35,014 nucleotides of DNA from JAKFXL01 sp947085765 (GTDB lineage Bacteria > Pseudomonadota > Gammaproteobacteria > Tenderiales > Tenderiaceae). The translations under genes were made by a program, and so were the position numbers. Positions 24,747 through 33,387 of the stretch are shown piece by piece (positions within the stretch are counted from its first letter, which is position 1; the number at the start of each line of letters is the position of its first letter). The stretch is from the NCBI GenBank assembly GCA_947085765.1, contig CAMTXZ010000003.1:1-35014 (forward strand), written 5' to 3'. The notes under the pieces are model-generated. The model was not told the DNA's origin, searched no databases, and saw only the letters and a list, made by a program, of their open reading frames with translations.

Positions 24747-25490
24747 CTATCCCATGTACATGCCACCATTAACATCTAGTGTAAAACCAGTGATATAGCC
24801 CGCACCCGGTGAAGCCAGGAAGGCTACGGCAGCGGCAATCTCCTCCGCCTTACCCAGACGATTAAGGGGGATTTGGTTCAGCAGAGCCTCTTTTTGCTCA
24901 TCGGGTAATACTCGGGTCATATCGGTATCGATAAAGCCCGGCGCGACGGCATTCACAGTAATGTTACGAGAGGCCACTTCACGGGCCATGGACTTGGTAA
25001 AACCGAAGATGCCCGCCTTGGCGGCGGCATAATTGGTCTGACCGGCATTGCCCGTCTCACCAACAACAGACGCAACGCTGATAACACGCCCTTTACGCGC
25101 CTTCATCATACCCCGCAGACAGGCCTTGCTCATGCGAAAAACAGAGCCAAGGTTGGTGTTGATAATATCGTCCCACTCCTGCTCTTTCATGCGCATCAAC
25201 AGATTGTCACGCGTGATGCCAGCGTTATTGATCAGGATTGAGACCGTACCGAACTCGTTGCTGATCTGTTCGATTAACGCATCGATAGACTCTTGAGAGG
25301 TTACATTCAGAACCAACCCCTTGCCCTTGATATTATGTTCATTCAGATACTTACTGATTGCCTCAGCACCGCCCTCTGAAGTGGCCGTGCCGATTACCAC
25401 AGCACCATCCTTACCCAACTCAAGTGCAATCGCCTTGCCGATGCCACGACTGGCGCCGCTAATCAGCGCAATCTCATTTTCCAGTTTCAT
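24747..25490 (-). CDS. fabG: 3-oxoacyl-ACP reductase
   Basis: NADPH-dependent reduction of beta-ketoacyl-ACP. 247 residues, an SDR fold: cofactor loop GASRGIGKA (12-20), NNAG motif, Ser in SVASVVGETGN, Tyr154 and Lys158 (YAAAK), and the C-terminal ITGFTLDVNGGMYM end typical of FabG. AAAGGG precedes the ATG by ten bases. It lies 21 bases after fabD and is the gene before the independent acpP promoter. Confidence 0.98.
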   Translation of the reverse strand: MKLENEIALISGASRGIGKAIALELGKDGAVVIGTATSEGGAEAISKYLNEHNIKGKGLVLNVTSQESIDALIEQISNEFGTVSILINNAGITRDNLLMRMKEQEWDDIINTNLGSVFRMSKACLRGMMKARKGRVISVASVVGETGNAGQTNYAAAKAGIFGFTKSMAREVASRNITVNAVAPGFIDTDMTRVLPDEQKEALLNQIPLNRLGKAEEIAAAVAFLASPGAGYITGFTLDVNGGMYMG

Positions 25491-25511
25491 AATGACAATA
25501 CCCTTTTATCT

Positions 25512-26450
25512 TTACGAGCCGTTAACGGCATCCAGCGCCGTCTGCAGTGTGGCGGCATCAAATACCGGCAGTGTGTTTATGTCACGGTCAATACGCTTAT
25601 TAAGGCCTGCCAGCACCTTGCCCGGACCACACTCCACTATCGTAGTTACACCCGCCTTGCCCAATGCCTGTATGGTCTCTACCCAACGCACTGGCTGGTG
25701 GAGCTGCTGTGCCAGCAGGGAGCGAATAGTATCAGCATCACGATGCGCCGCCACATCGACGTTATGCAGCACATCTATCAGCGGCGCCTTCACTTCGGTG
25801 GTCGCCAACACCTTGGTCAACGCATCTGCAGCGGGTTGCATCAAGCTGCAATGAGAGGGGACACTCACCGGTAACAGCAATGCACGCTTGGCGCCCGCCT
25901 CTTTGGCCAGCAGCAATGCCCGCTCCACCGCCGCCGCTGAACCGGCGACTACCACCTGTCCCGGCGCGTTGAAGTTAACCGCCTGCACCACGGCCCCCTG
26001 GGCGGCCGCAGCACATACCTCGATCACCGCCTCATCACTCAACCCGAGGATCGCCGCCATGGCGCCCTGCCCTGCGGGCACGGCGGCCTGCATCAACTGA
26101 CCACGCTTTTCCACCAGTCTGACAGCGGTAGCAAAATCGAGCGCGCCCGCCGCTACCAGCGCCGTGTATTCACCGAGGCTATGGCCTGCCATGTAGCGCG
26201 GGGTGGCGCCACCGGCGGCCAGCCAGACACGCCAGCATGCGATGCCTGAGGCAAGCATGGCGGGTTGGGTCTTGTCGGTCTGGCTGAGATCCGCCTCAGG
26301 ACCATCCTGAACCAGCTTCCACAGATCATAATCAAGGACTGCGCTGGCCTCAGCAAAGGTCTCGCCTACCTGACTCCACTCTGTTGCCAGAGCGGCCAAC
26401 ATACCCACTGACTGTGAACCCTGACCGGGAAAGACCATCGCAAATGACAT
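25512..26450 (-). CDS. fabD: malonyl-CoA:ACP transacylase
   Basis: Transfers malonyl from CoA to ACP, feeding elongation. 312 residues from the ATG at 26450 (AAGGG seven bases upstream; the TTG two codons earlier is not needed). Motifs: FPGQGSQ near the start, the nucleophile Ser91 in GHSLGEYTAL, and the His of SVPSHCSLM. It sits between fabH and fabG as in E. coli. Confidence 0.97.
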   Translation of the reverse strand: MSFAMVFPGQGSQSVGMLAALATEWSQVGETFAEASAVLDYDLWKLVQDGPEADLSQTDKTQPAMLASGIACWRVWLAAGGATPRYMAGHSLGEYTALVAAGALDFATAVRLVEKRGQLMQAAVPAGQGAMAAILGLSDEAVIEVCAAAAQGAVVQAVNFNAPGQVVVAGSAAAVERALLLAKEAGAKRALLLPVSVPSHCSLMQPAADALTKVLATTEVKAPLIDVLHNVDVAAHRDADTIRSLLAQQLHQPVRWVETIQALGKAGVTTIVECGPGKVLAGLNKRIDRDINTLPVFDAATLQTALDAVNGS

Positions 26451-26491
26451 AAACAACCCTTTCTAGCAGAACTAAATTCACTGCCTATATA

Positions 26492-27451
26492 TTAAAACTT
26501 AAGCAGCACGGAGCCCCAGGTAAAACCGCCACCAAAGGCCTCCAGTAAGACAGTCTGATTACGCTTGATACGGCCATCGCGCACCGCCACATCAAGTGCC
26601 AGCGGAATTGAAGCGGCTGAAGTATTACCATGTTCATGCACCGTTACCACCACCTTATCCATCGGCATATCGAGCTTTTTGGCGGTCGCGGTGATGATGC
26701 GGATATTGGCTTGATGAGGCACCAGCCAGTCAATATCGCTCTTTTTTAAATTATTGGCTTCAAGGGTCTCATCGACGATGCGCCCCAGGGTGCGGACCGC
26801 AATCTTAAAGACCTCATTGCCCTGCATCTCCATAAACAGGCGCCCGCCTTCGTCGCCACGGGAAATACCACCCGGCACATGCAGCAGTTCATCGTATTCG
26901 CCATCGGCATGCAGGTGGGTAGAGAGAATACCGGGTTCAGCACTGGCCTCCAGCACGACGGCACCCGCACCATCACCGAACAGTACGCAGGTGGCCCTGT
27001 CTTTCCAGTTGGTAATGCGTGACAGCGTCTCGGCGCCCACCACCAGCGCCCGTTTGGCGCTACCGGTGCGGATGAATTTATCTGCAATGCTGAGCGCATA
27101 GACAAATCCGGAGCAGACCGCCTGTACATCAAAGGCTGGCGAACCGTGAATGCCCAGGCGCTTCTGTAATAGACAGGCGGTACTGGGGAAGATTTTGTCA
27201 GCGGTGGTGGTGGCAACAATGATCAGGTCGATATCAGCAGCGGTAATGCCGGCAGCGGCTATCGCATTGATGGCCGCCTGCTCGGCAAGGTCACAGGTGG
27301 TCTGGCCAGCCACTGCAATGTGGCGTTTATTGATACCGGTACGCTCCCTGATCCACTGATCAGAGGTCTCCACCATCTTTTCCAAATCAGCGTTGGTAAG
27401 CACGTTTTCCGGCAAGTAGCTGCCTGTACCGGCTATTCTTGAATAGATCAA
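26492..27451 (-). CDS. fabH: beta-ketoacyl-ACP synthase III
   Basis: Initiates fatty-acid synthesis by condensing an acyl-CoA with malonyl-ACP. 319 residues. The catalytic Cys113 is in AVCSGFVYAL, with His in VPHQANIRI and Asn in HEHGNTSAAS completing the triad. The start codon is TTG at 27451, three bases after the plsX stop; AGGG lies six bases upstream and the protein begins MIYSRIAGTGSYLP as homologues do. Confidence 0.97.
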   Translation of the reverse strand: MIYSRIAGTGSYLPENVLTNADLEKMVETSDQWIRERTGINKRHIAVAGQTTCDLAEQAAINAIAAAGITAADIDLIIVATTTADKIFPSTACLLQKRLGIHGSPAFDVQAVCSGFVYALSIADKFIRTGSAKRALVVGAETLSRITNWKDRATCVLFGDGAGAVVLEASAEPGILSTHLHADGEYDELLHVPGGISRGDEGGRLFMEMQGNEVFKIAVRTLGRIVDETLEANNLKKSDIDWLVPHQANIRIITATAKKLDMPMDKVVVTVHEHGNTSAASIPLALDVAVRDGRIKRNQTVLLEAFGGGFTWGSVLLKF

Positions 27452-27454
27452 AAC

Positions 27455-28474
27455 TTACCCTGCCTGCTTTATCAACAGCCGCTCCAGCTGCTGGCTAATC
27501 TTTTCCGGTACCGCCTTGTTCACCTCGTGCACCGCCTCGTTAATGGCGTTGGCAAAGGCGAAGATATCGGCGCTGCCGTGGCTCTTGATAACAATGCCAT
27601 TGAGACCGACAAAACTGGCGCCGTTGTAACGGCGAGGATCGATCTTCATCTTGATCGCCTTCAGGATCGGCGATGCAATCAGGGCAGCGCATTTGGTGAA
27701 GATATTTTTGGAGAAGGCTTCACGCATGAAATGGGCGATCATCTTCGCCACACCCTCGGTGGTTTTAAGCGCAACGTTACCAACAAAACCGTCACACACC
27801 ACCACATCGACAGTCCCTTTAAAGATATCATCGCCCTCGACATAACCGACGTAGTTGATAGGGCTGGCTGCCAACAGGCGAGAAGCCTCTTTGACACGTT
27901 CGTTGCCCTTCATCTCCTCTTCACCGATATTGAGCAGCCCCACCGTAGGATTAGGGATGTTATCAACCGCCTGAGTCAGGACCGAACCCATCACGGCAAA
28001 TTGCAGCAGCACATCGGCACTGGAGTCGACATTGGCTCCCAGATCAAGCACACGGGTGTGCCCTTTCATGGTTGGCAGAGTGGAAATAATAGCAGGGCGG
28101 TCGATGCCTGGCAGGGTCTTTAGAACGAAGCGGGCTGTCGCCATCAGGGCGCCGGTATTACCCGCGCTGACACAGGCATCCGCCACCCCTTCGTGCACCA
28201 GATTGATGGCCACCCGCATGGATGAGTCCTTCTTGGTGCGCAAGGCAGTAGAGGGGAGTTCAGTCATCTCCACCCGCTGCGAGGCGTGATGAATAAGGAT
28301 GCGGGGACCAACCTCGGCGCCATGCTTGCGCAGCTCAGCCACCAGGACATCATAGTCCCCTACCAGAATCAACTTGAGAGTCGGGTTCTCCTTAATAACA
28401 CTAAGGGCGGCAGGCACAACCACACAGGGGCCGTGATCACCGCCCATCGCATCAAGGGCGATAGTTTGACTCAA
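27455..28474 (-). CDS. plsX: phosphate acyltransferase PlsX
   Basis: Makes acyl-phosphate from acyl-ACP for the PlsY step of phospholipid synthesis; membrane-associated. 339 residues, beginning MSQTIALDAMGGDHGP as the family does. The start codon is TTG at 28474, with AGGA nine bases upstream lying within the last codons of rpmF, whose stop is only five bases before it; no ATG is available nearby. Typical segments: SAGNTGALMA, DLGANVD, CDGFVGNVALKTTEG. Confidence 0.96.
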   Translation of the reverse strand: MSQTIALDAMGGDHGPCVVVPAALSVIKENPTLKLILVGDYDVLVAELRKHGAEVGPRILIHHASQRVEMTELPSTALRTKKDSSMRVAINLVHEGVADACVSAGNTGALMATARFVLKTLPGIDRPAIISTLPTMKGHTRVLDLGANVDSSADVLLQFAVMGSVLTQAVDNIPNPTVGLLNIGEEEMKGNERVKEASRLLAASPINYVGYVEGDDIFKGTVDVVVCDGFVGNVALKTTEGVAKMIAHFMREAFSKNIFTKCAALIASPILKAIKMKIDPRRYNGASFVGLNGIVIKSHGSADIFAFANAINEAVHEVNKAVPEKISQQLERLLIKQAG

Positions 28475-28479
28475 GTCGA

Positions 28480-28656
28480 CTATTCCTTGTCAGCAATCAC
28501 CTTGCGACCACGGTAAAAACCATCTGGTGTTACATGATGACGCAGGTGAGTCTCACCTGTGGTTGAATCAACGGAGAGTGCTCCAGTAGTCAGTGCATCG
28601 TGTGAACGACGCATACCACGTCTGGAGGTACTCTTTTTGTTCTGTTGTACGGCCAT
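28480..28656 (-). CDS. rpmF: 50S ribosomal protein L32
   Basis: 58 residues starting MAVQQNKKSTSRRGMRRSHD and ending GRKVIADKE: the typical bacterial L32 of the cysteine-less type (LRHHVTPDG in place of a zinc-ribbon cysteine pair). It is highly basic. It stands between yceD and plsX exactly as in E. coli, linking ribosome and lipid synthesis in one transcript. A weak GGAG lies before the start. Confidence 0.97.
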   Translation of the reverse strand: MAVQQNKKSTSRRGMRRSHDALTTGALSVDSTTGETHLRHHVTPDGFYRGRKVIADKE

Positions 28657-28700
28657 GGAATAAACTCCTAATATTTAACGCAAACTTCAATTCGTTGTTG

Positions 28701-29228
28701 CTAACTGTCCCGTTTCAGGGACGCCAAAACTGCAAATGGGTTCTTCTTCTCCGTCACCTCTTCAATGCCAGAGAGTTCCTCTTGTTGTTTTTCAAGCCAG
28801 GGTTGGCAGGACTGTTGCGGATGAACCGCTACGATCGGGACTGCCAGGATCAACTCATCCTCTATCAACTCACTGAGAACAACCGTCTCCTCCGCCAACA
28901 CATGGGCCTCATAGGAGTCCGGCATGGCAAGTCCGCGTGCTTCGCTGGTCGCAAAGCCCACCGCAATGTCCGCCTCCAGTGAGACTGTCACCGGCTCCAT
29001 ACAACGCTGGCAGACCAAGCTCACCTGAGCACTGAGATGGCCACGCATATGGCTGATACCCTGCACATCGATGTCAAACTGTAAATCAACATCGACATCA
29101 CCACCATTGTCAGCCAACAGCCCCGTCAAACGCGCCATAGTATCAAGCTTCAGCACACCTTGCAGTAACCTGCGCTGGCGTGCCAACTTGAAGGGTATAA
29201 TCTGTTCTGGTAACCGCTGGGGTAACAT
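28701..29228 (-). CDS. yceD: YceD family protein (DUF177)
   Basis: 175 residues. The signature is the CxxC of SLVCQRCMEPVTV near residue 93, followed by the acidic half (LSELIEDELILAVPIVAVH) and the C-terminal NPFAVLASLK conserved in the family. YceD is linked by gene order to rpmF and is thought to act in 23S rRNA or ribosome biogenesis; a precise biochemical role is not known. It is the first gene of the leftward cluster and diverges from the pyruvate carboxylase genes. Confidence 0.95.
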   Translation of the reverse strand: MLPQRLPEQIIPFKLARQRRLLQGVLKLDTMARLTGLLADNGGDVDVDLQFDIDVQGISHMRGHLSAQVSLVCQRCMEPVTVSLEADIAVGFATSEARGLAMPDSYEAHVLAEETVVLSELIEDELILAVPIVAVHPQQSCQPWLEKQQEELSGIEEVTEKKNPFAVLASLKRDS

Positions 29229-29306
29229 AGGCGCGGAATGATAAAGCCAAGCCCCGCCTCTGTCAAAGAAAATTGTTATTTTTCACCCTGTTATCACAGC
29301 AGAAAC

Positions 29307-29335
29307 TTGACTTCACAGGACGATTCTCGTAGAAC
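29307..29335 (+). promoter_or_regulatory. candidate promoter of the pyruvate carboxylase operon
   Basis: TTGACT (29307-29312), 17-base spacer, TAGAAC (29330-29335), about 107 bases ahead of the biotin carboxylase start. A second, perfect TATAAT at 29392-29397 lacks a recognisable -35. Either may serve; both lie in the divergent gap with yceD. Confidence 0.4.
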
Positions 29336-29442
29336 CCTGATATTACACAGCCGAACCAGCAACGGTCTGAGAAGCACATACGGCGCCCTCTTATAATGCC
29401 AGGCGCTTCCGGCAACACAATAATTACATTGATAAAATCAAT

Positions 29443-30861
29443 ATGATAAAAAAAGTTCTGATTGCTAATCGTGGTGAAATTGCTGTCCGCATTGTGCGCG
29501 CCTGCGCCGAGATGGGCATCAAATCGGTCGCCATCTACACTGATGCCGACCGCCACTCCCTGCATGTCAAAAAGGCCGATGAGGCTTATAACCTGGGGCC
29601 GGATTCGGTCGCAGGCTATCTGAATGCCCACCGCATCGTCAACCTGGCGGTCGCGGCGGGGTGTGACGCACTCCACCCGGGCTACGGCTTTCTCTCCGAA
29701 AATCCTCAGCTGGCCGATATCTGCCGTCGTCGTGGCGTCCGTTTCATCGGCCCCAGCGCCGAGGTCATTCACAGCATGGGCGACAAGATCGAGGCCCGTC
29801 ACGCCATGATCAAGGCGGGCATCCCTGTCACGCCAGGCAGCGATGGCAATGTTGAATCCCTTGAAGAGGGGGTGACTATCGCCAATAACATCGGTTACCC
29901 CATTATGCTCAAGGCCACTGCCGGTGGTGGTGGACGCGGCATTCGTCGCTGTGAAAGCGAGGATGATCTGCGCCGCAATTATGATCGTGTCATCTCCGAG
30001 GCGACCAAGGCCTTTGGCAAATCTGACCTGTTCATCGAAAAGTGCGTGGTCAATCCGCGCCATATTGAGGTGCAGATCCTCGCCGACAGCCACGGCAATG
30101 TGATCCATCTCTTTGAGCGCGACTGCTCGATCCAGCGCCGCCACCAGAAGCTGATCGAAATCGCCCCCTCGCCGCAGCTCAACGATGAACAACGTAAGTA
30201 TATTGGTGATCTGGCCGTCACCGCCGCCCGTGCAGTGGGTTACGAAAATGCCGGCACAGTGGAATTCCTGCTCGATCAGGAGAACAACTTCTACTTTATG
30301 GAGATGAATACCCGCTTGCAGGTGGAACATCCCATCTCCGAGACCATCACCGGTATCGACATTGTCCAGGAGCAGATCCGCATTGCCGCCGGCCTGAAAC
30401 TGCGTTACCAGCAGGAGGATATACAACGCCGCGGTTACGCCATGGAGTTCCGCATCAACGCCGAAGACCCAAAAAATGGCTTCTTGCCGAGCTTTGGCCG
30501 CATCACCCGCTACCTTGCGCCCGGCGGTCCCGGAGTGCGCACCGATGCCGCCATCTACACCGGTTATGTAATTCCACCCCACTACGACTCGCTCTGCGCC
30601 AAGCTCACCGTCTGGGCGCTGACCTGGGATGAACTGTTGGACCGATCCGTCCGCGCCCTCAATGACATGGGGGTATATGGGATCAAGACCACCATCCCCT
30701 ACTACCTGGAGATCCTTAAATCCCCAGAGTTCCAGAGCGGCAGTTTCGATACCAGCTTTGTCGAGAACCACCCCGAGTTGGTAAATTACTCGGTGCGCCG
30801 CCCGCCGCGTGAGCTGGCCGCCGCCATTGGTGTTGCCATTGCCGCCCATCTGGGGCGTTAA
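29443..30861 (+). CDS. accC: biotin carboxylase subunit of a two-subunit pyruvate carboxylase (PycA/AccC type)
   Basis: 472 residues. ATP-dependent carboxylation of biotin. Order: N-terminal IANRGEIAVRIVRA, HPGYGFLSEN, ATP-grasp domain with KATAGGGGRGIRR, HIEVQILAD, ERDCSIQRRHQK, and MEMNTRLQVEHPISETITG. It is AccC-like, but the gene directly downstream (45-base gap) is the carboxyltransferase/biotin-carrier subunit, not accB. That pairing is the alpha/beta form of pyruvate carboxylase known from Pseudomonas and methanogens. So the likely job is anaplerotic oxaloacetate supply. The ATG has no good ribosome site. Confidence 0.92.
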   Translation: MIKKVLIANRGEIAVRIVRACAEMGIKSVAIYTDADRHSLHVKKADEAYNLGPDSVAGYLNAHRIVNLAVAAGCDALHPGYGFLSENPQLADICRRRGVRFIGPSAEVIHSMGDKIEARHAMIKAGIPVTPGSDGNVESLEEGVTIANNIGYPIMLKATAGGGGRGIRRCESEDDLRRNYDRVISEATKAFGKSDLFIEKCVVNPRHIEVQILADSHGNVIHLFERDCSIQRRHQKLIEIAPSPQLNDEQRKYIGDLAVTAARAVGYENAGTVEFLLDQENNFYFMEMNTRLQVEHPISETITGIDIVQEQIRIAAGLKLRYQQEDIQRRGYAMEFRINAEDPKNGFLPSFGRITRYLAPGGPGVRTDAAIYTGYVIPPHYDSLCAKLTVWALTWDELLDRSVRALNDMGVYGIKTTIPYYLEILKSPEFQSGSFDTSFVENHPELVNYSVRRPPRELAAAIGVAIAAHLGR

Positions 30862-30906
30862 ACCGTTACAACCACAGCTAACCCTCAGCTAATTCGAAGA
30901 GTAGAC

Positions 30907-32730
30907 ATGGCCAAAGTACAGATAACCGATACCATCCTGCGCGACGCGCACCAGTCGCTGATCGCCACGCGTATGCGTACCGAAGATATGCTGCCCATCT
31001 GCGACAAACTGGACAAGGTGGGCTACTGGTCGCTGGAGATGTGGGGCGGTGCCACCTTCGATGCCTGTATCCGTTTTCTCAAGGAGGACCCCTGGGAGCG
31101 GCTGCGCAAGCTGCGCCAGGCCCTGCCCAATACCCGTCTGCAGATGTTACTGCGCGGCCAGAATCTGCTTGGCTACCGCCACTATTCGGATGATGTGGTC
31201 AACGCCTTTGTGCGCCAGGCAGCCAGCAATGGCATCGACGTCTTCCGTATCTTCGACGCCCTTAATGATGTCCGCAACCTGCGGGTCGCCATTGAGGCGG
31301 TCAAAGTAGCCGGCAAACACGCCCAGGGGACCCTCTGCTACACCACCAGCCCGGTGCACAACATCCCTCAGTTTGTGGTGATGGCCAAAGAGCTACAGGC
31401 GCTGGGTTGTGACAGTATCGCCATCAAGGATATGGCTGGCCTGCTGACCCCCATGGTCACCGCCGAGCTGGTAGATGCGTTGCAACAGGTGATCACCATT
31501 CCCCTCCACCTGCACTGCCACGCTACAGCAGGGCTCGCCTCGATGTGTCAGCTCAAGGCGGTCGAACACGGCTGTCTGCACATCGATACCGCCATTTCCA
31601 CCTTTGCCGGGGGGACCAGCCACCCGGCCACTGAGAGCATGGTGGCGGCATTCAAGGGCACGCCATACGACAGCGGGCTTGATCTGCCGCTGCTGCAGGA
31701 GATAGGACTCTATTTCTATGGTGTGCGGAAAAAATATGCCCGCTTTGAAAGCGAATTCACTGGTGTCGATACCCGCGTCCAGGTCAACCAGATCCCTGGC
31801 GGTATGATCTCCAACCTCGCCCACCAGCTCAAGGAGCAAGGGGCCCTCAACCGCATGAATGAGGTGATGGCCGAAATACCACGGGTCCGCAAAGACCTCG
31901 GCTACCCACCACTGGTCACCCCAACCTCACAGATCGTCGGCACCCAGGCAGTGCTGAATGTGATGACGGGCAGCCGTTACAAAAACATCAGCAACGAGGT
32001 GAAACTCTATCTTCAGGGGCGTTACGGCAAGGCGCCGGGCAGCGTTAATGAGGCGGTGCGTCAGCAGGCTATCGGCAACGAGGATGTGATCAACTGCCGT
32101 CCCGCCGATCTGCTCAGTGCCGAAATGGGACGGCTACGCGACGAGATCGGTGCACTCGCCCAGAGTGAGGAGGATGTCCTCACCTACGCCATGTTCCCCG
32201 ACGTCGGCCGCACCTTCCTCGAAGAGCGTGCCGCTGGCACCCTGGTGCCCGAATCACTGGAGATATCCACCATCAACAATGAACGCCCGGCAGCAACACC
32301 GGTAGAGTTCAATGTCACCATGCACGGCGAGAGCTATCACATCAAGGTCATTGGCACCGGTCACAAGGGCGATACCAGCCGCCCCTTCTTTGTCTCTGTT
32401 GATGGTGTGCCCGAAGAGATTATGGTGGAGACACTCGAAGAGATCGGCATCGACGACAACGGCGGCGACAAGGTCCCCTCCAAAACCAAGGGCAGCAGAC
32501 GCCCGCTCGCCAAACTTCCAGGTGACGTCACCACCTCCATGCCCGGCACCATTGTTGATGTACTAGTCAAAGAGGGTGATAAGGTCAAAGAGGGTGCCGC
32601 CCTGCTCGTCACCGAGGCGATGAAGATGGAGACCGAAGTGCAAGCCCCCATCTCCGGCACCATCAAAGCGGTACACATCAAAAAGGGCGACACCGTCAAC
32701 CCAGACGAGACGCTAATCGAAATCGAATAG
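30907..32730 (+). CDS. oadA: carboxyltransferase/biotin-carrier subunit of pyruvate carboxylase (PycB/OadA type)
   Basis: 607 residues. Order: TIM-barrel carboxyltransferase (DAHQSLIATRMRTEDM, WGGATFDACIRF, metal site LHCHATAG, carboxylated Lys in AIKDMAGLLTP), the conserved carboxylase domain (about 300-460), a short linker, and a C-terminal biotinyl domain with biotin on Lys573 (EAMKMETE). OadA of the sodium-pumping decarboxylase has the same architecture, but no oadB or oadG is nearby and a biotin carboxylase is, so pyruvate carboxylation is favoured. The stop is immediately followed by the yceF start. Confidence 0.93.
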   Translation: MAKVQITDTILRDAHQSLIATRMRTEDMLPICDKLDKVGYWSLEMWGGATFDACIRFLKEDPWERLRKLRQALPNTRLQMLLRGQNLLGYRHYSDDVVNAFVRQAASNGIDVFRIFDALNDVRNLRVAIEAVKVAGKHAQGTLCYTTSPVHNIPQFVVMAKELQALGCDSIAIKDMAGLLTPMVTAELVDALQQVITIPLHLHCHATAGLASMCQLKAVEHGCLHIDTAISTFAGGTSHPATESMVAAFKGTPYDSGLDLPLLQEIGLYFYGVRKKYARFESEFTGVDTRVQVNQIPGGMISNLAHQLKEQGALNRMNEVMAEIPRVRKDLGYPPLVTPTSQIVGTQAVLNVMTGSRYKNISNEVKLYLQGRYGKAPGSVNEAVRQQAIGNEDVINCRPADLLSAEMGRLRDEIGALAQSEEDVLTYAMFPDVGRTFLEERAAGTLVPESLEISTINNERPAATPVEFNVTMHGESYHIKVIGTGHKGDTSRPFFVSVDGVPEEIMVETLEEIGIDDNGGDKVPSKTKGSRRPLAKLPGDVTTSMPGTIVDVLVKEGDKVKEGAALLVTEAMKMETEVQAPISGTIKAVHIKKGDTVNPDETLIEIE

Positions 32731-33312
32731 ATGAATCCACCGCTCATTCTCGCCTCCTCCTCCCCTTACCGGCGCGAGCTGCTGGCCAAATTGGGGTTGA
32801 CGTTCACCTGGCAGTCGCCCGATATCGATGAAAGCCCCACGCCCGGCGAGCCACCCGAGGCGTTGGTGGCACGACTGGCCAGAGAGAAGGCACTGGCCAT
32901 CGCCCGCCACCATGACGCCGCCTTGATCATCGCCTCCGACCAGGTGGCAGTACTTAACGGCCAGATACTGGGCAAACCCGGCAACCATGCCAGCGCCATC
33001 AAACAACTCAGCGCCGCATCGGGTCAGCCGGTACTTTTTCTTACCTCACTAGCACTGCTTAATAGCCACAATGGCCAATTACAGCTGGAAGTTGTGCCCT
33101 TCACCGTCCATTTCCGCAACCTCAGCAGCCGCGAGATCGAAAATTATCTACGCAAAGAGCAGCCTTACAACTGCGCCGGCTCCTTTAAATCCGAAGCCCT
33201 TGGCATTGCCCTGTTTAAGCGGCTCGAAGGTGATGATCCCAACACCCTGATCGGCCTGCCGCTGATCCGACTGATCGACATGTTGCAAAACCAGGGCTTC
33301 AACGTTATTTAA
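32731..33312 (+). CDS. yceF: Maf-family nucleotide pyrophosphatase (YceF type)
   Basis: 193 residues. Maf proteins hydrolyse non-canonical or modified NTPs to NMPs; the YceF branch prefers 7-methyl-GTP. Motifs: SSSPYRRELLAKL (9-21), PDIDESP, catalytic Asp70 in IASDQVAVL, and GSFKSEALGIALF. The ATG follows the oadA stop with no gap. In E. coli yceF lies beside yceD; here the pyruvate carboxylase pair has come between them and yceF has become part of its operon. Confidence 0.93.
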   Translation: MNPPLILASSSPYRRELLAKLGLTFTWQSPDIDESPTPGEPPEALVARLAREKALAIARHHDAALIIASDQVAVLNGQILGKPGNHASAIKQLSAASGQPVLFLTSLALLNSHNGQLQLEVVPFTVHFRNLSSREIENYLRKEQPYNCAGSFKSEALGIALFKRLEGDDPNTLIGLPLIRLIDMLQNQGFNVI

Positions 33313-33387
33313 CAACACCCTGCATTAAACATTACTGGTTGAATTACCGATAGGGAACTACCGACTACTCATAAGGACGTTAGGTCT

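Noticed and set aside
29263..30849. 528-codon open frame on the minus strand
   Set aside because: It lies antisense over the biotin carboxylase gene, whose protein matches its family over the full length. The antisense product has no recognisable domain and its opening reflects third-position bias.
30907..32730. Sodium-pumping oxaloacetate decarboxylase alpha subunit
   Set aside because: oadB and oadG are not present nearby and a biotin carboxylase gene is directly upstream, which fits pyruvate carboxylase.
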